The notes beneath the pieces were generated by a model, which was not told where the DNA came from, ran no database searches, and saw only the letters and a list, made by a program, of their open reading frames with translations. Positions 34,891 through 47,689 of a DNA stretch of 64,000 nucleotides are shown here, piece by piece. Made by a program: the position numbers and the translations under genes. Where the stretch lies: the NCBI RefSeq assembly GCF_009017415.1, contig NC_092406.1, positions 4,154,001 through 4,218,000 of the forward strand, read 5' to 3'. Origin of the DNA: Aspergillus flavus (Eukaryota; Ascomycota; Eurotiomycetes; Eurotiales; Aspergillaceae). How positions within the stretch are numbered: position 1 is the stretch's first letter; each line of letters starts with the position of its first letter.

Positions 34891-37800
34891 TATCGGGCGT
34901 TTGGGCTAGTATAGAAGGCATTGACTATAGATGAGATTGTACATACATAATCTATCATTGGATATAACACAATCTGTTCATCTTTAATTCTGATTGGCTT
35001 TTGCTCTCGGTAGCCTCTGTGGTCGTAGGCAAGTGTCCCAGTTTCCATCGTAGTGCACTCAAGTAGGCAGAAGATGATGTACTTGTGCAGTACTCTCCTA
35101 CGAAGAAGCGTCCAAGGTTGTAAAGAAGTCAGTCTTCTGATCATACCTTCCATATACCATAAAAAGGTCTACAATGCAATTGAAGCATCGATAGGTGTGT
35201 CCTGCTATACACTGGGCACTATATCAGTGTTTACCAAGTTGCCCGAAAGCCCCCAGGAGAAGCTTCTGCTTTTTCAGATTTGCTGAAGAATCTCATCGCT
35301 TAGCGAGGGAGTATCTACCCATGAGGGTGACCTGGAATAGTGATCACTCAATGGTGAAACTCAAAAGCTTGTTTTCTTTAGTCAGATGATATCTGCGACT
35401 AATTGCAGAATGCGTTATCAAAGGTACAGAAAGGACCCAATGATGTACTCCATCGTATGAGCTCTACTGTAAACCAAGACATCTCACCGACTGGACTCGC
35501 TTGTACCCGTCTAGTTCCCGAAGTGAAGCTAGCATTTGAACACCGAGAAAACGTGCTCGATGGTGGAATCGTCAAACTCAACCAATGGCATTATCGAAGC
35601 TAAGATGGTGCGTGAGAACAGTGTCGGTGAGCAACCAGGATGGTGGAAGCTTCTGAAGTCAAACTATGGTCAATTCATCCAGAGCCTGGGTGAATTTCCC
35701 TCTGGTCACCGGGACAGAACATAGGATGGGAACGCGGAACCCGGCGGATAGCGAACTTTGATCCAGTGATGGCAAAAGCCGCTCCACCCGGGAAAAGTTT
35801 GCACGATCACCAGGAATTGGGCGTAAAATAGTCTTGCAGTAGAGAGTGCATATTCACTAGAAGATTTGATATCGGGTCATGCATCTATCCAGTAGTTCTT
35901 GGAACTAAGTGTGCATGCAGATCGGGAAACCCCTCACATTTGTATCCATTTGAGATATCATGCATCATGCTGGTCTATTGCGTAACCCCCACCTGATCGT
36001 CTATCCCAGGGAGATTTTCTTCAGTTGAGAATCAAAGGTTCGTGAACTATTCCTTTGTTTTGCACTCTCTTGTTGGTGGTGGGAATCTAGTTGATTCTAG
36101 CGTTGTGGGGAAGAGAAGATCTCCAGCGAAAGAGCGGTCAGACATCCATTTTCTGTTGACTCTGGATTTATTAAGTAGAATTGACACGATTCAAATCCCG
36201 ATGGTATCCCTCATCCGTGTGACTCCACTAGATACTCCAGATGAAATAGTGTAGTCCAAATATTGAGCTCGTTCGAGGTGATACTAGTAGCCAGTGGAAT
36301 CGCAGCAAGGTTTCCTGGTGTTGATCATGACACCATCCCGGGCCTTTTTAAGGTTGTTTACCTTAATATGCAAGAGTTTCACTGACCGCCTTCTGTCAGT
36401 ACGTAGCAAGGGAAGAACAATCCCACATCGCCACCAAGACTAGTAATGATATCACGTTGAACCCCCAACCACCTCCCACGCGGGGTCCCATCCAGAAATG
36501 AACGAACAGAAAACCCCGACTTCACGTAGTGGAGACCCCAAGATTCTTCGAATCCTTGGCTGAGCTCTTCGCCTCCGGTATTTCCTTTCACCTAATCAAT
36601 TTTTCGGCTCCTGAGGACATTGGGTTTCCGCTCCGCCGAACCGAAAAGATTCCTTCATTCTCTTGTGTCTTGGAACCGGGGAGGTTCTGGAATATGTTTG
36701 GATGGTACCGGATACCTTTGAGGGTCCGGAGACCAAAGATTATGCCCCCCCAGATTGGCGTCCCCAACGACAGACCAGGGTTCAGTTAGACCCTTCTGAT
36801 CTGATGACCGTGCCCCGGACTCTCGGCTGCAGAGAGAACTCGGCACCGCGTCCCTGGGCGGAGCCACGTGGTGAATCCAAGGATTTTGATTTTGATAACG
36901 CTCTTCATTATTTTGGTACTTTGTATTCCACTTCGGTCTTTGTTTGTAGCAAGTACTCCGTACCTTGGGAAGTCTACTATTGGCATGCCGGCAGCTGTCG
37001 ATCGCGCCCATTGCGTGACCGAGCAGAGATGCATCCATTGGTCTTTTTGACAAGACCAAAGGAATGCATGACGACGTGTCATCCTAGCTCTCAGGCTATT
37101 GAGCGCTTGGGCACCAATGACCCAAACATCATCTGCCGTCTTGTTGGCTTGGACCAACTCTTTGCTCTGATGTTTCAGCGATGTAGCACAAGTAGGCGTA
37201 TAGGGCTTCCCTCAGTTCCTCCAAATGCATAATGAACAGGAGTATAGAATATGCCCTAAATTTACCCGACATGGCATCTGCTCCGGAATACAGAATACCA
37301 AAGTATATGCTTTGCTGATACTTGACCGATTCATCTCACCCTCTCCACGTGGAGTATACATTTCTTGTGGGGTTCGATCGTGCACTCAACCATGGATCGA
37401 AGGGTCCCGGGGCAATGGAGGACTGAAGTAATAACCTAGGTTAAAGGTCTTGGGCATACCTGGTATGTCAAGGAACAATAGTAACATGATGTTTTCGGGA
37501 CTAGTCTAGGGCAATCTCGTATGCAGGATTGTTTGGGTAACATCTCCATCTCTGGATGGATCAACTCCACAATCTCTCCATTCCTCCTCCGCACCCGTGG
37601 GATATGCGGGAGTAAGCCAAGCGTGTTTTGGTGTTCTTTGTGACGGATGTGCGCCAAGGGTGGTGCATACATAGACTTTGCGGGGATGAACCTTGTACGA
37701 CTGCCTGATAATTGATGGCTTTATAGGTTGATTTGCTATGTTTAGGTATAGTTAGGTATGCACCGTTCTTTGATGCTCCGACTGGCTGTCGGTAACTTCC

Positions 37801-38008
37801 ATGCATACATCTTTACAGACATGGGTTCCCTCGGAAAACGAAGAGAAGTGCCTAGATCATGGAGCCGGGAGGATACTGGATTTCAACCCGTTAATGCGGT
37901 CGATACGAATTGGCATAAGATACGAAATTTGCTCCATTGCTAATATAGATTGCATAACATTAATTAATATAACCATAATATTAGGGCACAGGGCCTCACC
38001 CATTGGTA

Positions 38009-38309
38009 ATCCGGTTATTAATCAGTTTAATCATCAAACCACGCATCTGTTGGTTCACCCTCGGCCAATGGGATTGGCTTGGGTGCAGCTACGTATGCAG
38101 CTTATTTAGTAGCCCCCAATTATTTAGTATGGCTTGCAGCAGGGGCTGAACCGAAGGTTCACCATAATTTGTTTTGCCAAGGACCTGGCCTGGGCCACCT
38201 GTATCGGTCCGGCCGAATATCGTAGTTTTTTCTTTTTTTTTTTTTTTTTTTCCCGGTGGTGGTGGTTTGTAATTCATTTTGCCAAGTAGTTATCAATTAT
38301 TGACCGGAT
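38009..38309. mobile_element. Candidate 301-bp MITE with TA target duplication
   Basis: The left end reads TA|ATCCGGTTATTAAT and the right end, reverse-complemented, reads TA|ATCCGGTCAATAAT. This is an inverted repeat of about 14-17 bp, flanked on both sides by TA (38007-38008 and 38310-38311). TA duplication and a short inverted repeat fit a Tc1/mariner/pogo-derived non-autonomous element. There is no coding capacity inside. Internal palindromes occur, for example GCCAATGGGATTGGC near 38065. Confidence 0.55.
38226..38251. repeat. T-rich tract inside the MITE candidate
   Basis: A nearly pure T run (one C interruption) lies near the right end of the inverted-repeat element. Confidence 0.85.
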
Positions 38310-40884
38310 TACGGAGAACTCCTTGGGTATAGGCGCTATTTACAATAAACCGGTTGATTGCAGCTGTGCGGATATACCCGACCAGAATCATTCTGAGAGC
38401 CGTACCTCTCCTCGTTAGTTACCCAGATTTCAATTGGTGGAGGAAATAGATGACCCCAAATCGATTGTGCATATGCTGTCAGTGTCAGAAGTTGCCCTAG
38501 GAACAAACATCATATAACTTGCAAATCCTAACCCTTTATTCCTGAAGTCTCTTACGGAGTATAAACGACTTTTGCTATCCCGTACGTGGCCAGAGGTTGC
38601 TGGATTACCGAGCCGTGTTTCGCTCTAGGGAGATCTGCTGGTGTTACCCTAAACGAAGTACCTGGTCCGAATCCCGACTCCATTGAGTAACCTGAGGAGT
38701 GGTGATAGGCAACTCCTTATTTCGGTCGAGCAGGGCCGTCCATATTATATGCTCCTTGTGCTGGTCAATATCATTGTCCAGGGATGAATTTAATGATGAT
38801 AATCCGTAGGTGATGGGTCCCGCCCTGACATCTGAGCTTGTTCATACGCCAGCAATGAGGCTGTGAGCGCCGAAATGGAGGAAAAGGGAACACGGTGGAG
38901 CTCCGGAGTGTAGACAGTCAGTTTCCGCGGCAAAAACGGTCAGAAGTCAAATCAACACCAAGTGGGATAAGTTCGATCATTTACCGCGACGGGGTCGCGA
39001 ACGAAACAGTCTACCAACCTAAGTTATTTTAGCGCGCATTGGTCGCAGGCTTCAAGACCAGTGTTTCCCTCGCCGGTCAAGTCCGTGGGTCGAGATCACT
39101 CGGGTGAATCATTGGTGCGTAATCCGCCACCGAGTAAGTACGGGTATTCTAAAATCACAATGGATGACATCCTGGAGCTTTTCTCGGTTTAGTTTGGCTC
39201 CGTGCTGATCAGTGTTGTTGAGGGATAGAAGGTTTGGTCTTTTTCTTTTTTTTTTTCCCATCGCATCATGCATCATGCCAGTAGTAAATATCCGGCCGAT
39301 CAACGGAAGAGAGGGAGCGAGTCATCGTGAGAGAAAAATGACACAGCAGAACCATAACATACTGCTGGTTATTCCGTTGACTGGAAAACAAAATAATAAT
39401 AAAAAAAATCAAAAATAAAACGACAAGGTTTTGTGCGCCATACATATACTCCGTAGGTATGGTGTGCGCAGGTCCTCCAGACTCCAGGGCTTTTGTTGAT
39501 GCTCCATATGAATCCACAATAATCGTCAGCTTGCCCATGATGGTCAAATGGTGACACCCACGACGCCTCATGTCAAGCTTTCTGTCTAGAGAGAGTCGCA
39601 TTTGCCAGATGGATGGCCCACAGACGATGTGCACGAGAGTTGGAGCATGTCTGGCATGAAGGGGTCCACTGTAGATGGTCTCTGAAATTTAGCCCCCAGT
39701 TCCCACGAGAAAATTACTAGCCTAGAAGAGTTAAGGCACACGTCAATGGTAACAACTCCTTGCGTGGGTTGTTTCAGTATGTGGTAGGAATACCCTGTTG
39801 ATGCTACATCTCGATGAGAACCATACTCTGTAGTAATATCGAAAGAGGTACACTGGACCACGAAGAATGAAAACGGACGATGGGGACTGTAGTGCCACGG
39901 GCGGACCCGTGTATGAGCATTACCAGACAGTTTGGAACCTGGGCCGTTCTGCTTTATGTAACACATTCATGTACCTTAGGGAACTATGTTAATTACGGTA
40001 AGGGTCAATACTACCTAACCTTCGTAGTTGACTCCATACCCATACCCATCCAGTCTTTTTTACTCCATTCATCCTTCTGACCATTAAGCACCTTGATCTG
40101 GTACTGTACCTTAGGAACTGAGATGATATGGTGTAACCTTCAAGTTGAAATGTAGAAAGGAGCAGAAAAAAAGAAAAAAAGAAAAAAAGAAAAAGAAACC
40201 GTAGTACCTGAAAGTCGAGTAGACATATTTGCTCATCTACTTAGGTTATTGATCCTTACAGGACCCAATAAGAACCGACTTCTGTCTCGGGTCTCAGGAT
40301 CCTTTGATTGGTGCTTTTTCCCCCAGACAAACATTCTACACTAATTGAGAGCTCGCTGAGAGGGTTGAGAATGAATGAAAAAAAAAATGATAATTCAACC
40401 AAAAGTACTCTCTGCTAAGAGTCTCCACTTCCGTACCCCGGGGTCTTGGAAAGTCGGGCCATGCAATGAGAATTGCTGGATGGGAGAAAGTTCCTTTCAC
40501 CCTTGGACCAACCATACCGCTTCCCCATACCTTTTTTATTAATTTTTATTTCCATCCTTTGCTTTCCCCCGAATTCTTTTTTCTAGATTGATACTGTAGT
40601 TGGGTTGGTGTTTCTCCCCCCGCTTTGACTTTTCTGCATAAATTGGAGAGAAAACGCTGGAAATAATTGGTTCCCGACAGCCGATTCTATTTACCGTATG
40701 GTCGACCTTTTCCATTTAAGACCAGACATATCCCTTCTTCCTCGAGTTTAGTGTATCTTCGTTCGGTGGATTCGCGCAAATCGTCCGTCCTCTTGACACG
40801 AACTAAATTCCAAGCTCCGTTGCTCCACTCACCGTGACCCTCAATCCATCCGAGGGAAACTTGAGAAAGAAAAATTAGCCCAGC

Positions 40885-40957
40885 GAGAGAGAGAGAGAAA
40901 AAAAAAAAAAAAAGAAAAAGAAAAAGAAAAAGAAAAAGAAAAAGAAAAAAAGAGGAA
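40885..40957. repeat. Polypurine tract, GA then AAAAAG units
   Basis: A (GA)n run passes into a poly-A run and then about six AAAAAG units. It lies roughly 440 bp upstream of the acetate transporter start, probably in its promoter or leader. Confidence 0.9.
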
Positions 40958-41397
40958 ACCCTAAATCAGAACTAAACCCAACTAACGGGCCTTCCTCCCG
41001 TATTCGGTAAGTTGCTGTCCTCACACCCCTGCAACTTTCGCTCGTCCGATTGAGCGTCTGTTCGTTTCTTTCCATCGGTCCAGGCGGCCCTCGTCCCTTC
41101 TTATTTTATTATTTGACTTACGCTTTCCCCTCCTCTTCCTTCCGTTCTATTTATTCCTCCTTTCTCCATCTTGCACGGTCCTAAATCGTCAAGCCGTTGT
41201 TTTGTTCTAGCCAGCAGTGCTGTGCGCATAGTGTCTTCTGTTCTCCCTTGATACCCCTTGCGTGGTTTCATATATATTCACCTCCACGTCCAGCTAGCTG
41301 GATTCACTTTTCCTCTTTTGACCTCACTTGTTAATTCTCTGTCGCACCAGACATCAATTGGACCTATTGTGAATAGATCCTTCAATCCGTGAGCATC

Positions 41398-42371
41398 ATG
41401 GCCGCTGAACAAGATCCCCAAGCGTTCGAGAAGGACTTCGGAAACAACTCCGATGGTATCAACGGAGCTGCTCCCACCCACCAGCTGTCCGCTGAGGACA
41501 CAGCCAGGGCTGCTGCGCGCTTCGGATATGGCCCTCTCGCTCACGTCAACACCGCTGAGGCTCAACTGCGTCCCTTCGGTGGTGAGTTCCAACCCGGTCT
41601 GTACAAGTCGGTCGAGCACCGCAAGTTCGGTAACCCAGCCCCTCTGGGCCTGTCTGCTTTCGCCCTCACCACTTTCGTGCTGAGCGCGATCAACATGGGT
41701 ACGCGCGACATCGCTGAGCCCAACATTGTGGTCGCTTTAGCTTTCGGCTATGGTGGTCTTGTTCAATTGCTTGCTGGCATGTGGTAAGTTGATACTTCTC
41801 TGAGATGTCCCGTCATTTCACCCTAACATTCGCCAGGGAAATGGCCGTTGGAAATACCTTTGGTGCCACCGCTCTGTCTTCTTATGGTGGTTTCTGGCTT
41901 GCTTTCGCCATCATCCTGACCCCAGGTGGATTTGAGATTGCGGACGCTCTCGGAGGCGCTGGTACACCACAGTTCGATAACTCTTTTGGATTGTTCCTCT
42001 TTGTAAGTTTGCAGTGCCGATGATTGAATGAGTCGTGTGCTGACTGTGACAAGGGATGGTTCATCTTCACCACTATCCTGCTGTTCTGCACCTTGAGGTC
42101 CACCGTAGCCTTCTTCTTGCTGTTCTTCTTCCTGGACCTCACCTTCTTGCTCCTCGGTATTGGTTATCTCCACCGTAACTCCGAGGGCAAGCCCAACCCC
42201 CCCGTCATCAAGGCCGGTGGCTTCTTCGGTCTCTTGGCGGCATTTGCAGCTTGGTATAACGCCCTCGCCGGTATTGCGGACAACAGCAACAGCTTCTTCA
42301 TCCTCCCCGTCGCCCATTTCCCCTGGTCTCCCACTGCCCGCAGTCGCAAGACCGAGCGCGAGACCGCTTAG
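41398..42371 (+). CDS. Acetate transporter, GPR1/FUN34/YaaH family
   Basis: Exons are 41398-41783, 41837-42002 and 42054-42371 (289 aa). The signature NPAPLGLSAFALTTF opens the first of six predicted membrane helices, followed by NIVVALAFGYGGLVQLLAGMW, GNTFGATALSSYGGFWLAFA, FGLFLFGWFIFTTILLFCTL, TVAFFLLFFFLDLTFLLLGI and AGGFFGLLAAFAAWYNALAG. Family members (AcpA in Aspergillus nidulans, Ady2/Ato1 in yeast) move acetate or ammonium across the plasma membrane. The N-terminal 70 residues are cytosolic and include FGYGPLAHVNTAE. The ATG at 41398 is the first in frame. The upstream 900 bp is pyrimidine-rich with A/G tracts, often seen at strongly transcribed fungal genes. Transport substrate and regulation by acetate are inferred from the family. 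Confidence 0.94.
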
Positions 42372-44351
42372 ATTATTGCGAGGTGCGAAGGTTGATGATC
42401 ATAGATCGATTGGACCGGGATCTTGTCCCTGCGTTTCCTTTTTTCCAGATACCCATTGTTGTAAGATCATTGCTGCGAGAATGTAATGCCGTGTCAGCAT
42501 TCTGCATGTTGTGTTGCAGATCAGCTTGACCAATCAGTACTATCCAAATCCGCAGCAGGTATAGATGGTCTTTTGCGATGATTTCATTTGCTTTTGCCGT
42601 TTGCCAGCACCTTTTATAGCTTTTTTAATGATGGTGATCTGTTGTTCATGTGGACGATGGATGGGGGCGTGTGTCTGTGTCTGTATCTATTTCTATTAGT
42701 TAATGCACTCAATGATAATGAATCTGCTGCTTTATCGTGTTGTAGTTGCAGGCGTGCGATCCAATAAGTCAGGTCTATTCGGCCACGGGAAATGTTGCGG
42801 ACCTGTCGCGAAGCACAGACGTTAGCTCCCACACGTGCCAGGATAGTAGTCATCATTTGATCGATACACCACATACCCCCATCATAGAGGTTGACAAATA
42901 CCATTGAGCTCTTCATATGAAGACAGTATATAGGAGTGGTTCCTGTAGGGTTAGCATAAACCATTCGTCCTTCGGCCGGAAAATAGAAGGAAGAGAGAAA
43001 AATAATAATAAACAGAACACCACAGAAGCGCTATATGTCAGTGCGAACATAGCTCTTACACCAAGCGCAAAATCCTAAATCAATCAATTAGTATAGAAAC
43101 AATCAATACACAAATTGAGCAAAAAAGGCGCTTGTAATTTCTCTGCGCAATAGCATGTATGGCCATTCGCACACAGAAAAAAAAAGAAGAGATAGAAGAA
43201 AAGGGGCCGCCAAACTATTAAGTCCTATAGATCGGGAATTTCTCGGTTTGCCTTGCAGGTCGGGAATCGTTCGGACGGGGGAAGTTCGGCATCTTGGTGC
43301 AAATTTTTTGCAGCCCGTGGAGCTGGCTACGGGTGTAACTCGGGCTTGGCGTGAGCCTGCATGCATAAGCTTGTTTTTTCTTTTCTTTTCTATTCTCTTT
43401 TTGTTTCGGCATTTTGGCTATTTGGTTGTTTGTGTTTTTCTTTTTAGAGATCTTGGGGCTCTAAGGTAGAAGGTTGTCTAGTTTTTATTCTCATAGAGAG
43501 GTTAAATGGATATCTTGAGAATAATGATACGGTCCATGGTAGATCTAGGTGTATATCCAAGTACATCAAGTAAGATATCTACCTCTGACGTAGATCAGCC
43601 AAGAAGCACTTTCGGAAACTCCCTCATCGGAATCAGGAGATCACGCCATAACGCTGACATGGGAAATCGCGCATACTAAATACAACTGATAGAATACGGC
43701 ATGGCCTTGTTGGTACTAATGCATGTGTGCGGGACGGGTGAGATTATGGTATGGTTGTCATGTGCTTTCTTTTGGTAATTTTGTTGACGTTATGGTATTG
43801 TTACTCACCCATTTCCTATTTACTTGGTATTTTGATGGGTGTGGTGTGTGAGTGTTGGATGGAAGACTTAGTTGACCTTCGGCTAGGTGCGGTGCAAGGT
43901 AGGAGAAGAAAGCTGCATAGCTAGACGTTCAGTAGTTAGGCTCTACCAGGTAATAGAATCTTGATTGATTGATTGATTGATTGAAGGTAGGAGAAGAGAT
44001 TATTAGATAGGTAGGGGTAGGGTTGTTGTGTATGGGTCCACTCTGTTTGGTGTGACAATTGGCTGATTGTTGAACCTGCATAGTATTACCTAGTTGAGTA
44101 ATACTAGCTGTTATTGATGGGACGGCGTAGTGATAGGGCGCTGCCGGTTATCAGGTGGCTTGCTGGTTCTTTGCCCAAGGACTTGGGAGTAATTCTGCAG
44201 CGTATCACAACGTGACACATGAGGAGTGTGAAGTATCTGGATAGAGATCAGATGCAGCTGTGTAAGGCTGGAGTGGCCTGTCTCGGTATGTACAGGGATA
44301 TTATCATTACTATACATGCTTATATAACGGCACATTGGGTATAGATGATGG
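42372..44351. other. Intergenic region between converging genes
   Basis: About 2 kb between the acetate transporter stop and the PF11951 regulator stop. It has several short frames without similarity that I recognise, and a GATT microsatellite. Nothing else was found. Confidence 0.5.
43962..43984. repeat. GATT tetranucleotide microsatellite
   Basis: Between five and six tandem TTGA/GATT units in intergenic DNA. Confidence 0.9.
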
Positions 44352-46475
44352 TCACGGGATACGTATCAGTTGGATTTCATCCCATAGCCCGCGTAATGCA
44401 GTTTGGTGAACGCGGTCCACGTAGAAAAAGTTCAGCAGCAGGGATCGCAGTTCCTGCCACGACAGGATTCTTTGTCTCCCCACTGCAGCCGCTAACTCAG
44501 TCACGAAGAATGTTCTCTCTGGCAAAAACCGCGAACTCCATGCCCCGATGAAAAGCACCCAGATTAACACTTCCGGGAGCATTTGGAAGAATCCGGCTGG
44601 GATCGTGGTAGCTAGCGCCAGACGAAGAGCGCTGATCGGTTTTGGGAACACGGGGCCGAACTGGGGGTAGAATTCCCAGATCGTGCCATTGTGGAATAGA
44701 AGACACGCTAGCCGGATACAGCCTTCAATATTTGCATCCCCTTTAGGCTCGCCGGTCTCGAGATAGCGATCCATATGAAGGGCATATTCGACATATATGA
44801 CCTCTGTGTTGAAGTAACCTTCGGTCTCGTCGTCGATTTCTTGACAATTCAGGCCGCTCTTCACCCATTCAGCGTACCAAACAAGCTCAGACAGGTCGTA
44901 GATGATTTTAGACATGCCACCACCGAATATGCTTGGTATTTCAATTAGTGAATTTAATGCAGAAGCAGTCTTGGCAAGATCTTCATTGTGAGGGGCAATG
45001 GTGAAATGGGCAGGGCGAGCATAACGAAGGAAAGGGAAGATTGGCTTGGTGAAGGCCATGCAAGCCACTCGGATATCGGTCCTGCTGGTGTTAGCGATAG
45101 ACGAAACGTTCTCTTATTGTCAAACCAACCAAGAGATCTGGAATCGGATATCAGGTGGTACGTCTGCAAGGCTATTCCGCAGGGCAACCATCTGCCTCAA
45201 ACCGGCCAGGTGGATTTTGAGATAATCAGGGTTTCCAGAAGCAATCTAGCTGGTCAGTAACGAGCGGGATACCCTGGCAGGATATCATACCTCAATTGTC
45301 AACAGCGTTGAAACGGCGGCGATTAACGAATCACTCGAGGCTTTGACAGGGTCTGATAGCCCCTCGTTGACCAGCCGGATTGTCTCACCTCTGTGATGAA
45401 AGGTGTCGAGAAGTAGGGCACTGGGTCGTTGACCCTCCCTCACCGGGAATTCACCGATGGTTAGGGCTGTATTGGAGGCGGCAACACATATGCACGCGTG
45501 GAGTGAGGCAGGGTCGCGATGGACCAGTGCTGTCCAATGTGCCTGTAGTTTCTCTCCATACCGGCGTTGGAGCGGGTACGCTATCTGGGTAAGGGTACCC
45601 AAGACTATCAGATGTGAGCTCCATATACTCTACATTATCCAAAAAATTGACTCACAGTGTTGAAGATGCCGAGACATACGATCAGTAAGCCGCGTGTGAA
45701 ACACATTAAAAGGATCATTGCCTCCTGGACCCAAATACGCCACTGGCGAAAGATCCTGGACCACGGCGAGAGCCTGACTATGCGAAGATGCATCAACTTC
45801 ATGGTGGTTTTCTGTCGAGACGGCCACGAAGCCTGGCGTGTCGCTGGCTAGTGCATTTTCCAAACTTCCTCCTTGTTGCTCTGGCTGAGATACTTTGAGG
45901 GATATCTTTTGAGAGTCGTCCGGTGCAGAGGCTAAAGGATTAGAGGCTGATGAACTAGAAGCGGCGGTTTCCGGTGGCTGGAAAGCAAGGTGCTTCCATG
46001 TTTTGCTTTTGTACCGTTTGGTGTTCTCCAGTCTTTTCTTGCGGTTATGCTCCGACATAACATGGGAACGGATGCTTTTGAGGGTTTCCTCCCTCGTTCC
46101 CTGGGCCGCCGACTGGGGGTCGCTATGGACCCAAAACAGGGTCGACCGGCCACCCGGATTACTAGGCTTGCGCGGTTTGCGCGGCTTCGTTACAGCATTT
46201 CTGCCTACATCTTGACTATTGCGCTCGGAACTATGAGTTATGTTCTGACGAATGGATTCATCGACGAAGGAGAGCACATGAGAATTGTCATGGCCTGCTG
46301 GCGATGCCGACGACGTGTCAGACGCCAGGGCCGGGGTCGGTCTGTGGCTAGAGTCTGAATTCTGTATAGAAGACGCCCCGGTCGCCGACGAGCCCGGAGT
46401 GGAGTTTAGGAGCGGCAGTACCTGTTGGCGATCGGAGGGAGCCGTTGAGTGGTGAGTAGAGTTCTTGGCGTCCAT
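44352..46475 (-). CDS. PF11951-type fungal regulator without Zn2Cys6 cluster
   Basis: Exons are 46475-45656, 45604-45291, 45245-45130 and 45081-44352 (659 aa). The first 100 residues are Ser/Thr/Asn-rich. Then comes FWVHSDPQSAAQGTREETLKSIRSHVM, followed by a Lys/Arg-rich stretch (HNRKKRLENTKRYKSK). This block is common in fungal proteins with a fungal transcription factor 2 domain. The C-terminal 350 residues carry that helical domain (HACICVAASNTALTIG, NPDYLKIHLAGLRQMVALR, DIRVACMA, LRSLLLNFFYVD). Exon 1 has no cysteine pairs, so there is no zinc cluster. The protein may be a regulator binding DNA in another way, or a cofactor. Both of the short splice junctions (45290-45246 and 45129-45082) were chosen because they keep the frame and the family pattern FQISWTDIRVA. 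Confidence 0.78.
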
Positions 46476-47689
46476 GGTGCGCGCAAATCTAATTATGGCA
46501 CTTCGGAGATCTCACTTTTAAGGATCGTCATGGGGACACGCCGTTTCAAACCGAGTGAGAATGGACCATGAGTTTGGGGAACGTGGGTGAGAGAAAGGCG
46601 TCCAAGTGGATTGGGAGGTCAAGAAAGATGGGGACAGAAGGAAATTGCTGAATGGTCAGCGCACTGCCCTTATCAGGAAAAGTCCATCCTCTCCCAGCTT
46701 GATCTAAATGTCTTATTTTATATGTGAAACAGGGAGTGCGAGGTTGGACCCCCTCCCTTTTTCCCTTTTTTTTTTTTTTTTTCCCCTTGTGGAACGAAAA
46801 GGCCAGAGAGACAAACGTTCACCAATTAAGGGGAAGATTGGATCCAACACGACCGGCGAAATTAGAGTCCAGCCCTTCCGAGAGAGTACGAGAGAGAAAT
46901 CGGCACATCGGTCAAATCTTCCCCTTCAACCTTGTCATTAATCCCTTGTCCTGCTCGTCAAGTCTGGGAAGCAACAAAGAAACCTACCTAAAAAGAGGAA
47001 ATTGGAATTGATTGTTTGCCGAAGAGAAAAGAAAAATGTATTTATTATATATACCCTGTAAGGCGTGACCGGGAATGTGATCTGCTTCATCAATTCCTTT
47101 GCCCAAGTGGAGCCTGAACTCAATTCCTGGGATCTTATAGTAAGTTATTTGGAACTGGATTCATACCGCTTGTCAAGTTGCATTTGGCTATATCTATATA
47201 TATACTCCGTATATTCCATACGATTTGTCACGATGTTACAATATGTGCACCATCTCTCGAGATATTCCAAATGAGAAATGACACGTCCAGTCGGTTGACT
47301 ACATATATTTAGTCTTTATGTAGTTGTGCCGCTGTCAATCTTAGGATCAATAGCTCATTTCCTTACCCATGAACACAAAGCCCTATGCGCCACGAGAAGG
47401 AGGCACTAGGGAGGTCCAACGAGAGGGCTACGACGACTCTCAACACCCCCTCTACAATTCACGGCACGGTCGCAAAATCTACAAAGTCTTATTACATGCC
47501 CTAGTCACTAATGTTGGCTATCGCTACAGGATTTGGCAGCCAGGCCCGCGCTGTGAGCTCACCATCGTATGCTGAAAACGAACACAATAACTGAACGACC
47601 CATGTAGGAGAATATGAACAAGAAGGAACCGGGGGGGTTAAAAATGTCCTGTTACCAGCGCCACAGCCATCTAGACCGCAACAGGATCA
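46476..47689. other. Intergenic region
   Basis: About 1.2 kb holding the regulator's promoter (with a T run near 46767-46782) and the AP180 gene's 3' flank. One TACTCCGTA copy lies at 47203. No gene was recognised. Confidence 0.5.

Larger units (their letters stand above)
34839..41397. other. 6.5-kb stretch without a convincing gene
   Basis: No open frame here longer than 189 codons, and none shows a known domain on either strand. The stretch contains a probable MITE (38009-38309), a TTGCA tandem repeat, T-rich and purine-rich tracts, three TACGGAGTA copies (36954 inverted, 38553, and 39447 inverted) and the pyrimidine-rich promoter or leader of the acetate transporter at about 40500-41397. 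It could hide a non-coding RNA or decayed genes. Confidence 0.5.

Noticed and set aside
36663..37232. 189-codon open frame (+) in the gene-poor stretch
   Set aside because: Overlaps several equally long frames on the other strand and shows no domain or repeat pattern. Kept only as part of the gene-free stretch.
41389..41397. GTG start three codons upstream for the acetate transporter
   Set aside because: Nuclear fungal genes start at ATG. The ATG at 41398 fits the family N-terminus.
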